Source: Chloroflexota bacterium
GTDB taxonomy: Bacteria; Chloroflexota; UBA11872; VXNJ01
Length of the DNA stretch: 64,000 nt
Reading direction: 5' to 3'
Assembly: GCA_009840625.1 (NCBI GenBank)
Contig: VXNJ01000001.1
Location: forward strand, 372,001 to 436,000
Made by a program: the position numbers and the translations under genes. The notes below the pieces were generated by a model, which did not search any database, was not told where the DNA came from, and saw only the letters and a list, made by a program, of their open reading frames with translations. Shown one piece after another: positions 1-9,255 of this stretch; position 1 is the stretch's first letter, and each line of letters opens with the position of its first letter.

Positions 1-2
1 TG

Positions 3-619
3 GCCGACTGGCAACGCGCCGGCGGCGATGAAGACCTGCCCCGGAAGCTGCCGGCCACCGACACTTTCGTCCAGGGCCGCCTGGACCCCTACCTGGGGGA
101 CAGGCTGCGGGGCCGCCACCCCTCGCTGGCGCCCGCGCTGGCAACGCTGAGCGCCGAATTGCTCGCGAACCGCCGTTGCCTGGTTCACGGTGACTATTCG
201 CCCAAGAACGTCCTCGTCGGGGAAGAGGGGTCGGTCTGTCTGCTTGATTTTGAAATCTGCCATTTCGGGCACCCGGCGTTCGACCCGGCGTTCATGCTCA
301 CCCACCTGGTGCTCAAGTCCCAGCACATGCCGCGGGCGGCCGGCGGATTCATCGCGCTCGCCGAGGTCTTTTGGGATTCATATACGAGCCGACTCGGCGG
401 GTGGTTGACGCCCGACCACGAATCGATCACCGTGCGGTGCCTGGGAGGATTGCTCTTGGCGCGCGTCGACGGACAATCGCCGGCCGAGTACCTGACCGAT
501 TCGGGCGCGCGCAGGCGCGTCGTAGATTTGGGCCACCGGTTGTTGCGTAACGACTCCGGAACAATCGGCAACGCCTGCCGGATGGCGGCCCAATGCGCCA
601 ACGAAAGCTCGCTGCGGAC

Positions 620-623
<4 letters not shown>
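3..623 (+). CDS. Phosphotransferase (APH/choline kinase fold), 5' truncated by window edge
   Basis: The reading frame is open from the window edge, so about 206 C-terminal residues are seen and the start lies outside. It holds the kinase-like catalytic signature HGDYSPKN, which matches the HxDxxxxN Brenner motif of aminoglycoside phosphotransferase-like enzymes. About 20 residues later comes LLDFE, in place of the metal-binding DFG/DxD element. Such enzymes phosphorylate small hydroxylated substrates with ATP in the cytosol. The substrate cannot be told here. Its TGA stop overlaps the ATG of the enolase-like gene (ATGA), so the two are probably co-transcribed and translationally coupled. Fold assignment is good; function is open. 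Confidence 0.8.
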
Positions 624-1900
<1,277 letters not shown>

Positions 1901-1926
1901 GGTTCTCTAGCGCGAACAGTCGTTGG

Positions 1927-2017
1927 CGGAGGAGGCGGGATTCGAACCCGCGACCCGGTTAAAAGCCGAGTAACCGCTTAGCAGGCGGCCGCACTAGACC
2001 AACTATGCGACTCCTCC
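1927..2017 (-). tRNA. tRNA-Ser (anticodon GCT)
   Basis: The minus strand folds as a class II tRNA. The acceptor GGAGGAG pairs with CTCCTCC, the anticodon loop CTGCTAA reads GCT, a long variable arm follows, and the T arm is GCGGG-TTCGAAT-CCCGC. The discriminator is G and CCA is not encoded. It reads AGC/AGU serine codons. It follows a second tRNA-Ser by 15 nt, and both trail the glycosyltransferase gene on the same strand. Confidence 0.96.
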
Positions 2018-2032
2018 AGGGGATTTTTGGGG

Positions 2033-2116
2033 CGGAGGGGGTGGGATTCGAACCCACGAACCTCATCGGTTAGTGGTTTTCAAGACCACCGCCTTAAACC
2101 ACTCGGCCACCCCTCC
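2033..2116 (-). tRNA. tRNA-Ser (anticodon TGA)
   Basis: The minus strand gives acceptor GGAGGGG/CCCCTCC, anticodon stem GTGGT/ACCAC with loop CTTGAAA (anticodon TGA), a long variable arm, and T arm GTGGG-TTCGAAT-CCCAC. It reads UCA and, by wobble, other UCN codons. It lies 18 nt downstream of the stop of the GT9 gene, so it may be cut from a read-through transcript. Confidence 0.96.
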
Positions 2117-2134
2117 ATATCTTGGAGCGTGGAA

Positions 2135-3277
2135 TTATAAGAATGCGGTTCGTCCCGGTCCGGATCCGGACCCCGGCCGATCGAGCCGTGGCATTAGCGC
2201 GGCGACCGCTGCACCCTCGACGCCTGCTCCGGGCGCGGCCACCAGCCTGGCGACCTTCCCGCCTTGCGGGCCGTAGATATCGGGATCGGTCGCGGTGTAG
2301 ATCACGACTCCGCGCGATCCGACCGCCGCCCCCAGGTGCGCAATCGCCGAATCGTTGGCCAAGAAGCGACCGGCCAACGCCAGCAGCGCGCCGATTTCGG
2401 CGAATTCAAGCCGCCGGGAAAGGTCAAGCAGCGGGCCGCCGCTGAGCCCCACGCGGACCGCTCCGACCGCATCCTGATCGTTCGCGTCGCCGACCAGTAC
2501 CGGCAAAACGCCGGCATCGTCGCGCAGGCGCCTTGCCACCCGGACGAATCCATCCGGTGCCCAGCGCTTGTCAAGCCGGCGGGCGCCGGGATTTACACCG
2601 CCGCCGGGGGCCAGCACCAAGCAGCCTGACGGGGGGTTCATTTCGGCCAGCAAGCCCCTGGCCTTCGCGCTTGCGGCGGCGGGCGGGCGAAACCAGGTAT
2701 CGGGCCTGACGACCGGCAGACCGATCCGGCGCACCACGTCCAGATAGATTTCACCTTCGTGGCGCGCCGGCGGGACCGGGGTCCGGTAGTTGAGGGCGAA
2801 CCCGCGCCCATCGCTGTCGAGCCCGGCTCGCACGCCGATGCCGGCCAGCCAGGGCAACAGGGCCATAAGGGGAGACCGATCGAGCACGATCGCAGCGTCA
2901 AACCTGCGCGCCCGGATTCGATTGGCGGTCCGGACGTATTGGCGCAGAGTGTAAGCCCCCGGGGTCCCCACCGGACCGCACACAATCAGGCTATCGACGC
3001 TGGGACTGCCGGCGGCGGCGGGCCTGGCCCAGTCCCCTACCAGGTGCGAAATCTCGGCGTCCGGGAACCCCTTCCGCAGCGATGCCAGGGCGGCTCCCGC
3101 CAGGAGTACGTCACCCAGGCTGCCGGGCTTGATCACCAGGACCCGGCGCGGCGCCGAGATTGCCGAATCTTCGGCCGAAGGGAAGCCGGCCGCCAGTGCC
3201 CGGCAGGCCGCGCTGACTAACCCGTCGCGTGCCGACCCCGCCAAGGGGACCGCCTCAATCGCCCCCGGGTGCGTCAA
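2135..3277 (-). CDS. Glycosyltransferase family 9 protein (heptosyltransferase-like)
   Basis: The 380-residue protein has the GT9 N-terminal segment VLVIKPGSLGDVLLAGAALASL near 46-67. Its C-terminal half carries a LVLAPGGGVNPGARR element and NDSAIAHLGAAVGS, which fits the nucleotide-sugar binding region of ADP-heptose:LPS heptosyltransferase-type GT-B enzymes. Members transfer sugars to cell-envelope glycans at the cytosolic membrane face. In a probable Chloroflexota the acceptor is unlikely to be ordinary LPS and stays unknown. The start is a TTG at 3277 that overlaps the 3' end of fabZ by 23 nt. A second TTG at 3244 is possible. The gene lies in a xylB-fabZ-GT9-tRNA-Ser run. Confidence 0.85.
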   Translation of the reverse strand: MTHPGAIEAVPLAGSARDGLVSAACRALAAGFPSAEDSAISAPRRVLVIKPGSLGDVLLAGAALASLRKGFPDAEISHLVGDWARPAAAGSPSVDSLIVCGPVGTPGAYTLRQYVRTANRIRARRFDAAIVLDRSPLMALLPWLAGIGVRAGLDSDGRGFALNYRTPVPPARHEGEIYLDVVRRIGLPVVRPDTWFRPPAAASAKARGLLAEMNPPSGCLVLAPGGGVNPGARRLDKRWAPDGFVRVARRLRDDAGVLPVLVGDANDQDAVGAVRVGLSGGPLLDLSRRLEFAEIGALLALAGRFLANDSAIAHLGAAVGSRGVVIYTATDPDIYGPQGGKVARLVAAPGAGVEGAAVAALMPRLDRPGSGSGPGRTAFL

Positions 3278-3713
3278 TCAGGCCGAACGTCAGCCGGCCT
3301 GAAACCGCCAGCTCGCCGTCGGCGAAGAGCTCGCCGCGGCCGCGCCCCATGCGGCTGCGCAGGCGCTCGACCCGAACCCTAATCTCCAGGCGGGCGCCAG
3401 GAGCGACGATGCGCCGGAACCGGAGTTCGTCGATGCCGGCGAATACCGCCAGTTTGCCTGCGTTGGCCGGAGCCGACATCGCCAGGCAGGCCCCGGTCTG
3501 GGCCAGAGCCTCGACCATGATCACCCCCGGCAGGATCGGGTTTCCGGGGAAGTGGCCCTCGAAGAAATCCTCGTCGCCGCGCACCGTGTATTCGGCCACG
3601 GCCAGCTCGCCCGGCACCAGTTCCAGAAGGTGGTCGATGAACAGGAAAGGCGGGCGCTGCGGGATCAGTTCGGTCACCGCCGGCAAACCGTCCGCGGTTC
3701 GGGATTCAGGCAT
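3255..3713 (-). CDS. fabZ: FabZ-like 3-hydroxyacyl-ACP dehydratase
   Basis: The 152-residue single hot-dog domain carries the FabZ catalytic stretch HFPGNPILPGVIMVEALAQ with the His/Glu pair at H54 and E68. The N-terminal PQRPPFLFID element is also typical. FabZ dehydrates 3-hydroxyacyl-ACP to trans-2-enoyl-ACP in fatty acid elongation. The ATG at 3713 overlaps the TGA of the xylulokinase gene by 8 nt and leaves a normal-length FabZ; an upstream site at 3734 would add seven unconserved residues. Its setting between a sugar kinase and a glycosyltransferase rather than other fab genes is unusual and may point to envelope lipid or glycolipid supply. Confidence 0.9.
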   Translation of the reverse strand: MPESRTADGLPAVTELIPQRPPFLFIDHLLELVPGELAVAEYTVRGDEDFFEGHFPGNPILPGVIMVEALAQTGACLAMSAPANAGKLAVFAGIDELRFRRIVAPGARLEIRVRVERLRSRMGRGRGELFADGELAVSGRLTFGLIDAPGGD

Positions 3714-5232
3714 CGTCGCGGACCAGGGCGGCAAGCTGGTGCGAGGGCTCGCGTAAATGGTCGCGATAAAGCGCCCTGAAGACTCCGTAGTAATCGCGGT
3801 AGCTCTCCACCCGGCCGGTGTCGGGTTCGAACAGTTCGGAATAACCGACGCACGCGTCCACGGCCGTCTGAACGTCGGAGTGGCCCCCGCCGGCGACCGC
3901 CCCCAGGATCGCCGCGCCGAAGGCCGGCCCCTCCTCGGATGCGGTCCGCTGCACCGGCAGACCGAACACGTCGGCCATCGTCTGAACCCAGAAGTCAGAC
4001 CGCGCCCCGCCGCCGGTGGCGATCACCCGATCGGCACGGACCCCCAGGTCGGAAATCAGGTGCAGGCAGTCGGCCATGGCGAAGGTGACGCCTTCTATGA
4101 CCGCTCGGGCCACGTGCCCGACCGAGTGCCGCAGGGTGACCCCGACCAGCGCGCCGCGCGCGTCAGGGTCCAGGTGCGGCGTGCGCTCCCCGGTCAGGTA
4201 CGGGAGAAACACCAGCCCCTCCGCACCCGGCGGCGCGTCCGCGGCGGCGGCGGTCAGCAGGTCGTAGGGGTCGCCCTCGCCGACGACCCTCGCCCCGGAG
4301 GCGGGATCGAGGAGCAGGTCGCGCAGCCAGCGCAGCGACATGCCGGCCGAAAGTATCACGCCCATGTAGTGAAACGCGTCCGGGACCGAATGACACATCG
4401 TGTGGATCCTGCCGCCGGGGTCGGCGACCGGTCGGTCGGCATGGGCGAAAACCACTCCGCTGGTCCCGATGCTGGCCGAGACGATGCCTTCGCGCACGAT
4501 CCCGGTTCCGATCGCGGCGGCCGAGTTGTCGCCCCCGCCGGCGGCGATCGGCGTCCCCTCCGGCAGTCCCAGTTCGGCGGCTGCGGCGGCGTTGATCCCG
4601 CCGGTGTCCTGCGGTCCCTCGAAGACTTCCGGCAACCAGTGGGCGGGAATCTGAAAGGCGTCCAGCAACTGGTCCGACCAACGTCGGCGAGCCACGTCCA
4701 AGAGCAGCACCCCGGAGGCATCGGCGGCGTCGGTCGCGCGCCGACCGCTCATGCGCAGGCGGACGAAGTCCTTGGGGAGCAGGACCGATTCGATTCGGGC
4801 GTAGTTTTCGGGTTCGTTGTCGCGCAGCCAGAGGATCTTCGGGGCCTGGAATCCGGTGATTGCGGGACTCAGGGCGATTCCCATGAGTTGATCGCCGGCA
4901 AGATCCTGCATGGCCGCGGTCTGGACGGCGGTGCGTTGATCGTTCCAAAGCAACGCGGGACGGATGACCTGCTCGCCCTCGTCGAGGAAAACCGATCCGT
5001 GCATCTGCCCGGTCAGACCAACGCCTCGAACTTCCCGCAGATCGATCTTGCCTCCCAGCTCGGCGACCGCCAGCTTGACCGCCCTCCACCATTCCTCGGG
5101 GTCCTGTTCGGTCCAGCCCGGGCGCGGGGTGGACAGTGCGTGCTCGCCCGATCCCGACGCCAGAATGGTGCCGGATTCGTCGATCGCAATTGCCCGCGAA
5201 CCCTGGGTGCCAACGTCAATCCCCAGATACAT
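3706..5232 (-). CDS. xylB: Xylulokinase (FGGY carbohydrate kinase)
   Basis: At 508 residues it has normal FGGY kinase length. The N-terminal phosphate-binding motif GIDVGTQGSRAIAID, the PGWTEQDPEEWW element, GLTGQMHG, the middle GGGDNSAAAIGTG segment and the C-terminal VIATGGGARSDFW adenosine-binding loop all match xylulokinases. The enzyme phosphorylates D-xylulose to xylulose 5-phosphate for the pentose phosphate pathway. No xylose isomerase is seen in the window, so another ketose is possible. It is first in a minus-strand run with fabZ and GT9 and is divergent from the HAD phosphatase gene. Confidence 0.9.
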   Translation of the reverse strand: MYLGIDVGTQGSRAIAIDESGTILASGSGEHALSTPRPGWTEQDPEEWWRAVKLAVAELGGKIDLREVRGVGLTGQMHGSVFLDEGEQVIRPALLWNDQRTAVQTAAMQDLAGDQLMGIALSPAITGFQAPKILWLRDNEPENYARIESVLLPKDFVRLRMSGRRATDAADASGVLLLDVARRRWSDQLLDAFQIPAHWLPEVFEGPQDTGGINAAAAAELGLPEGTPIAAGGGDNSAAAIGTGIVREGIVSASIGTSGVVFAHADRPVADPGGRIHTMCHSVPDAFHYMGVILSAGMSLRWLRDLLLDPASGARVVGEGDPYDLLTAAAADAPPGAEGLVFLPYLTGERTPHLDPDARGALVGVTLRHSVGHVARAVIEGVTFAMADCLHLISDLGVRADRVIATGGGARSDFWVQTMADVFGLPVQRTASEEGPAFGAAILGAVAGGGHSDVQTAVDACVGYSELFEPDTGRVESYRDYYGVFRALYRDHLREPSHQLAALVRDDA

Positions 5233-5302
5233 GGTCGCCCTTCAAATCTCCGGCTGCGCGCACCGCAAGGCGGCGTACCGGCTGTTCTTCGCCCTCATAA
5301 TT

Positions 5303-6250
5303 TTGGAGTTTGACCTCACGTCCCGCGACCAGACATCGAGTTTTTCCCTGTCCCACGCCCCGCTGCCGCCCAAGTTGCTGGCGCTCGACGTCGACGGGAC
5401 CCTGATCGCAAGTGGCGGCGAACTCAGCCAGCGGACCATCGACGCGGTGCGTGCGGCGGCGGCGGCCGGCGTCCGGATTGTCATCGCCACCGGCCGGCGC
5501 TGGCGCACGGCCCAGATGGTCCTGGAGCCCCTCGGGGCGGGGGACTTCCTGATCCAGAGCTCGGGGGCGGTCGTGCGGGACTTGGATCCGGACCGCCGTG
5601 GACGGATCGTATACCGCAAATACATCCCCAGAGAGGTGGCGGTTGGCGTTTGCCGGGTTGCCCTGGACCTGGGATTGATCCCGGTCTGGTACGACACTCC
5701 CGAACGGACCAGGCAGCTCTACGTATTCGGACAGGTCGCGGCCAGTCCGCAACTGCAGATCTACTCTCGCCCCAATCCGGGGGCGTTCGTCGAAAAGGAC
5801 AGCTTCGCGGGGCTTGGGCCGGCTTTGGAGATCGTCTGCTTCGGCGAGCCGGACGGGCTGGCCGAACTGCAAAGGCGAATCGACGGGTTGCCGCCGGGCA
5901 ACGCGCGGGCGATGACCTGGAGCAGCCCCCGGTACCGGGGATCGGTGCTGGAAGTGGTGCACTCGGGAACGTCCAAGGGCGCCGCCCTGAGTTGGCTCTG
6001 CGCGAAGTTGGGCGTGGCGGCAGAACACGTCGCGGCGATCGGGGATGACGTAAACGACATCGAAATGCTGCGCTGGTCCGGGACCGCGATCGCCGTCGAA
6101 GGCGCCGGATCGGCGGTCGTTAGCGAGGCATCGCACCGCATTGCCGGGCCCGCGAAGCACGGCGTCGCGAGACTGATTGAAGGATGGCTGGAAGGCCCTG
6201 GTCCGCTCCTAGAATCGACCGGCCCGACCGCCGACGTGGCTCAACGGTAG
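5303..6250 (+). CDS. HAD-superfamily hydrolase, Cof/YbiV-like phosphatase
   Basis: Motif I is LALDVDGTLIASGGELS, motif II lies in IVIATGRR, and motif IV is AAIGDDVNDIEML near the end. These are the marks of a C2-cap Cof-type HAD phosphatase of about 300 residues that dephosphorylates sugar phosphates or nucleotides in the cytosol. The start is uncertain. The TTG at 5303 gives 315 residues. An ATG at 5231 is in frame, but it would overlap the xylulokinase start codon and add an unconserved 24-residue leader. The TAG stop at 6248-6250 lies inside the following tRNA-Thr gene. The C-terminal tail after the last motif is Gly/Pro rich. Confidence 0.88.
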   Translation: MEFDLTSRDQTSSFSLSHAPLPPKLLALDVDGTLIASGGELSQRTIDAVRAAAAAGVRIVIATGRRWRTAQMVLEPLGAGDFLIQSSGAVVRDLDPDRRGRIVYRKYIPREVAVGVCRVALDLGLIPVWYDTPERTRQLYVFGQVAASPQLQIYSRPNPGAFVEKDSFAGLGPALEIVCFGEPDGLAELQRRIDGLPPGNARAMTWSSPRYRGSVLEVVHSGTSKGAALSWLCAKLGVAAEHVAAIGDDVNDIEMLRWSGTAIAVEGAGSAVVSEASHRIAGPAKHGVARLIEGWLEGPGPLLESTGPTADVAQR

Positions 6251-6301
6251 AGCGGGGCTTTCGTAAAGCTCAGGTTGTGGGTTCGATTCCCACCGTCGGC
6301 T
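6230..6301 (+). tRNA. tRNA-Thr (anticodon CGT)
   Basis: A full cloverleaf is visible: acceptor GCCGACG/CGTCGGC, D stem GCTC/GAGC, anticodon stem GGGCT/AGCTC with loop TTCGTAA (anticodon CGT), and T arm GTGGG-TTCGATT-CCCAC. The discriminator is T and the genomic sequence continues CC then G, so CCA is not encoded. It reads ACG. Its first 21 nt double as the last codons and stop of the HAD gene on the same strand. Confidence 0.96.
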
Positions 6302-6341
6302 CCGGCAAGTCTCCCGGCCGGCACCCAACCCGCGGGAACCC

Positions 6342-7328
6342 TCACGCCAATTCCACGAGGAGTTTGCCGCGGGATGTGCCACCCTCCAGCGCGCGGTGGG
6401 CGGCGGCGGCTTCATCCAGGCCGTAAACCCCGCCGATATTGACTTTCAACCGGCCTTCGCGGTAGAGATCGAACAACTTGCCCACGCGATCGGTGAGCGC
6501 AGCCCGGTCGCGGACGTAGAGGAACGAGACCCCGGTCGTAAGGAATACCGTGCCGCGGCCCAGCAATCCGGTGTCGAAGGCGGTCGCCAGGCCGCCGGCG
6601 TGCCCGCCCGATTTGTATCCGTAGAGGATGCAGCGGCCGCGGCGGCGGCAGGATGCAATCGAGCCGGGCAGCGTCGAGTTGCCGATTCCGTCCAGGACTA
6701 CATCGACGCCGCCGTCACTGGCGGCTCGGACCCGGGCGTCCCAGTCGTTGGAGTGATAGTCGATGGCGCAATCAACACCTAGTTCGTCGAGGAAGCCAAA
6801 CTTTTCCGGCGAAGCGGTGGCGATGATCCTTTTGGCGCCGGCCAGGCGCGCCAACTGCACGGCCAGATGCCCGACCCCGCCGGCGCCCGAGTGCACCAGC
6901 ACCGATTCGCCAGGCTCGATGCCGGCGATTGGGAATACCAGGGCGTGGGCGGTGATCCCCTGGAGCATCAGCGCCACCGCGACTTTGGGGTCGAAACCGT
7001 CCGGGACCAGGATCGCTCGCGCGGCCGGTATCGCCGCCAGTTCGGCGCAGCTGCTGGGTGTGCCGGGCAGCCACCAGACGACCCGGTCGCCAACTGCAAA
7101 CCCCTCAGCGAGTCCGCCGGTTTGAACCACCCTGCCGCTTCCTTCAGTGCCCAATATCATCGGCACCGGGGTACCCCGTTCGCCGCGCCGGTGATCGATG
7201 TCGGAAAAATTCAGGCCGGCCAGCTCGACCCGGACCAGCAGTTGGTCTTCGGCCGGCTCGGGAGGGGCCACATCAGCGATTTCGAGAACCTCTGGTCCGC
7301 CATGAGTCCTGGCCATCAATGCGCGCAT
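6342..7328 (-). CDS. Zinc-independent quinone oxidoreductase (MDR family)
   Basis: The 328-residue protein is a medium-chain dehydrogenase/reductase. It has an N-terminal GroES-like domain (MRALMARTHGGPEVLEI, GLNFSDIDHRRG, GTEGSGRV) and a Rossmann domain with VLVHSGAGGVGHLAVQLA near 145-162. It lacks the Cys/His structural and catalytic zinc ligands, as the quinone reductase (QOR) branch does. Such enzymes use NADPH to reduce quinones or enones. It stands alone on the minus strand, divergent from the FabL-like gene. The physiological substrate is not evident. Confidence 0.88.
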   Translation of the reverse strand: MRALMARTHGGPEVLEIADVAPPEPAEDQLLVRVELAGLNFSDIDHRRGERGTPVPMILGTEGSGRVVQTGGLAEGFAVGDRVVWWLPGTPSSCAELAAIPAARAILVPDGFDPKVAVALMLQGITAHALVFPIAGIEPGESVLVHSGAGGVGHLAVQLARLAGAKRIIATASPEKFGFLDELGVDCAIDYHSNDWDARVRAASDGGVDVVLDGIGNSTLPGSIASCRRRGRCILYGYKSGGHAGGLATAFDTGLLGRGTVFLTTGVSFLYVRDRAALTDRVGKLFDLYREGRLKVNIGGVYGLDEAAAAHRALEGGTSRGKLLVELA

Positions 7329-7508
7329 CTGGCTTCTCCCTGCTAGCTTCGGAACACCGGGTGGGCAATGGTAATTGGCGACCGCCCGCGGTGGCCGGCA
7401 GCCCGGTTAAAGTGATTGCCGGGACCCGGCGCTGCACCCTTGGCACCGGCCGCCGGAACGGCAGCCAGGCAGCCGGCGTTGTACTTAGCCAGATTGCAGG
7501 AAATTGGC

Positions 7509-8303
7509 ATGACCGAAAAAGGCTGGGCCGTGATTCTGGGAGTCTCTTCGGGATTCGGCGCCGCGGTTGCGCGACAACTGGCCGGCGACGGGTTTTCCAT
7601 CTTCGGATTCCACCTGGACCGCCGCTCCACCATGCCCAAGGTCGATGCCCTAAAAGCTGAAATAGCCGGACTGGGCGTGCGGGCGGAATTCACCAATGCA
7701 AATGCCGCCGACGCGGAAGTCATGGAAGAAGCGGTGGCCGCGATGCGCGAAGTGGTCGGGAGCCGGGGTTTGGGAAGCGTGCGCATTCTGCTGCATTCGC
7801 TGGCGTTCGGCAATCTCCTCCCCTACTTTCCCGACGAGAACGACCGGTCGGTGTCAAAGCGCCAGCTGGAGATGACGTTCGACGTGATGGCCCACAGCCT
7901 CATCTACTGGACCCGGGCACTGATCCAAAGCCGGCTGATGGCTCGGGGCGGGCGGGTATTTGCCATGACGTCGGCCGGGAGCACCCGAATCTGGCCGCAT
8001 TACGGTGCGGTGGGGCCGGTCAAGGCGGCGCTGGAGGCGCACGTAAAGCGCCTCGCCTTCGAATGCGGCCCGCACGGGATCACCGTGAACGCCATTCGGG
8101 CCGGAGTCACCCACACCCCCGCGCTTGAGAAGATTCGCGGCTACGAGGAATTGATGCAGCGGTCGGCGGCCCTGAACCCCGGCGGTCGCCTGACGACTCC
8201 GGAGGACGTGGCCGAGGCAATCTCGCTGCTCTGCGATCAGCGCGCGCACTGGATCACCGGCAACGTGATCGGTGTTGACGGCGGCGAAGACCTTATGGGC
8301 TAG
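7509..8303 (+). CDS. FabL/FabI-like enoyl-ACP reductase (SDR)
   Basis: This is a 264-residue short-chain dehydrogenase. The N-terminal nucleotide loop is ILGVSSGFGAAVARQLA, an active-site Ser sits in FAMTSAGS, and Tyr and Lys are spaced Y-x6-K (YGAVGPVK), the spacing of enoyl-ACP reductases FabI/FabL rather than the Y-x3-K of ordinary SDRs. The C-terminal WITGNVIGVDGG element is typical of the superfamily. The likely role is NAD(P)H-dependent reduction of enoyl-ACP in the last step of fatty acid elongation. The first FabI tyrosine is replaced by Trp (IWPHY), so FabL-type is the better guess. ATG 7509 was chosen over an upstream frame extension of low-complexity Ala/Pro. Its 3' end overlaps ribF tail-to-tail by 11 nt. 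Confidence 0.8.
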   Translation: MTEKGWAVILGVSSGFGAAVARQLAGDGFSIFGFHLDRRSTMPKVDALKAEIAGLGVRAEFTNANAADAEVMEEAVAAMREVVGSRGLGSVRILLHSLAFGNLLPYFPDENDRSVSKRQLEMTFDVMAHSLIYWTRALIQSRLMARGGRVFAMTSAGSTRIWPHYGAVGPVKAALEAHVKRLAFECGPHGITVNAIRAGVTHTPALEKIRGYEELMQRSAALNPGGRLTTPEDVAEAISLLCDQRAHWITGNVIGVDGGEDLMG

Positions 8304-9255
8304 GTCGCAGCCAGGGACCGTACCGGCAAGCGGGGCCCGGGTCAACCGCGCGGGCTTCCCGGCAGTCGATGCGAATCTGGTCGACTAGTTCCCTGGGCCC
8401 GGCGAACTTGGTCTCGGGTCGCAGGAACCGCTCCAAATAAACCCGCATTCGGCGACCTTCCAGCCGGCCGTCGAAATCAAACAGGTGCACCTCGAGTAAA
8501 CGTCGGTCACCGCCGAAGGTGGGTCGCACCCCGATGTTGGCCACACCGGCCCGAAGCGCGTTCTCGTCCGCCAGCAGGGCCGAGACGGCGTAAACGCCGT
8601 CCGGCGGCAACTGCAATTTCCGGTCCGGGGTCAGGTTGGCAGTCGGAAATCCAAGTTCGGTCCCTCGGCCAGCCCCGCTTTCTACGCGCGCGGCCAGGCT
8701 GTGCCGGCGGCCGCTGATGGCGCCGGCCCCGGCCAGGTCGCCGGACCCGATGCGTGCGCGAAGGTTCGCCGTGCTGAACGCTTGCCCGTTGCTGGCGATG
8801 GGAACCGTCCGTACGGCTACGTCCAACCGGGCGCAAATGTCCTTGATCTCGGGAATTCCGGCCGCCCGCCGGCGACCGATGCGGGTGTTGGCGCCGGCTA
8901 CCAGCATTCGCATGCCGGCCGCGGCCAGCTGGCCTAGGAATTCGTCGGCCGAAAGACCGGCCAGATCCCGGTTGAATTCCTGCAGTTTGACGTGATCTAA
9001 ACCAAGGCGGGCGAGCAGCTCGCCGCGGTCGTCGACCGAATTGATTCCCAGTGGAGCCGAATCGGGATCCAGCACCGCGAGCGGATGCGGATCCAATGCG
9101 ATCGCCATGCTCTCCAGCCGGTTTTCGCGGGCCCGGTCGCGCAGCACGCCGAGCAATTGGCGGTGGCCCTTGTGAACGCCATCGAATTTGCCGATCGAAA
9201 TCGCCAGTTCGCGGCCCTCTGGAATCGGGTCGGTCTTGGCCCAGATCGCGGTCAT
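8293..9255 (-). CDS. ribF: Bifunctional riboflavin kinase/FAD synthetase
   Basis: The 320-residue protein has an N-terminal adenylyltransferase domain with AISIGKFDGVHKGHRQLL (HxGH-type nucleotidyl motif) and a C-terminal flavokinase domain with ELGFPTANL and DGVYAVSALL. It converts riboflavin to FMN and then FAD in the cytosol. Its ATG overlaps the TGA of truB (ATGA). This end position in a nusA-infB-rbfA-truB-ribF operon is widely conserved in bacteria. Motifs and length are regular. Confidence 0.95.
   Translation of the reverse strand: MTAIWAKTDPIPEGRELAISIGKFDGVHKGHRQLLGVLRDRARENRLESMAIALDPHPLAVLDPDSAPLGINSVDDRGELLARLGLDHVKLQEFNRDLAGLSADEFLGQLAAAGMRMLVAGANTRIGRRRAAGIPEIKDICARLDVAVRTVPIASNGQAFSTANLRARIGSGDLAGAGAISGRRHSLAARVESGAGRGTELGFPTANLTPDRKLQLPPDGVYAVSALLADENALRAGVANIGVRPTFGGDRRLLEVHLFDFDGRLEGRRMRVYLERFLRPETKFAGPRELVDQIRIDCREARAVDPGPACRYGPWLRPSP

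Noticed and set aside
3757-5313. A long open frame opposite xylB on the plus strand
   Set aside because: It is antisense to a clear xylulokinase, has Arg/Gly/Val-rich low-complexity content and no domain; a typical shadow in GC-rich DNA.
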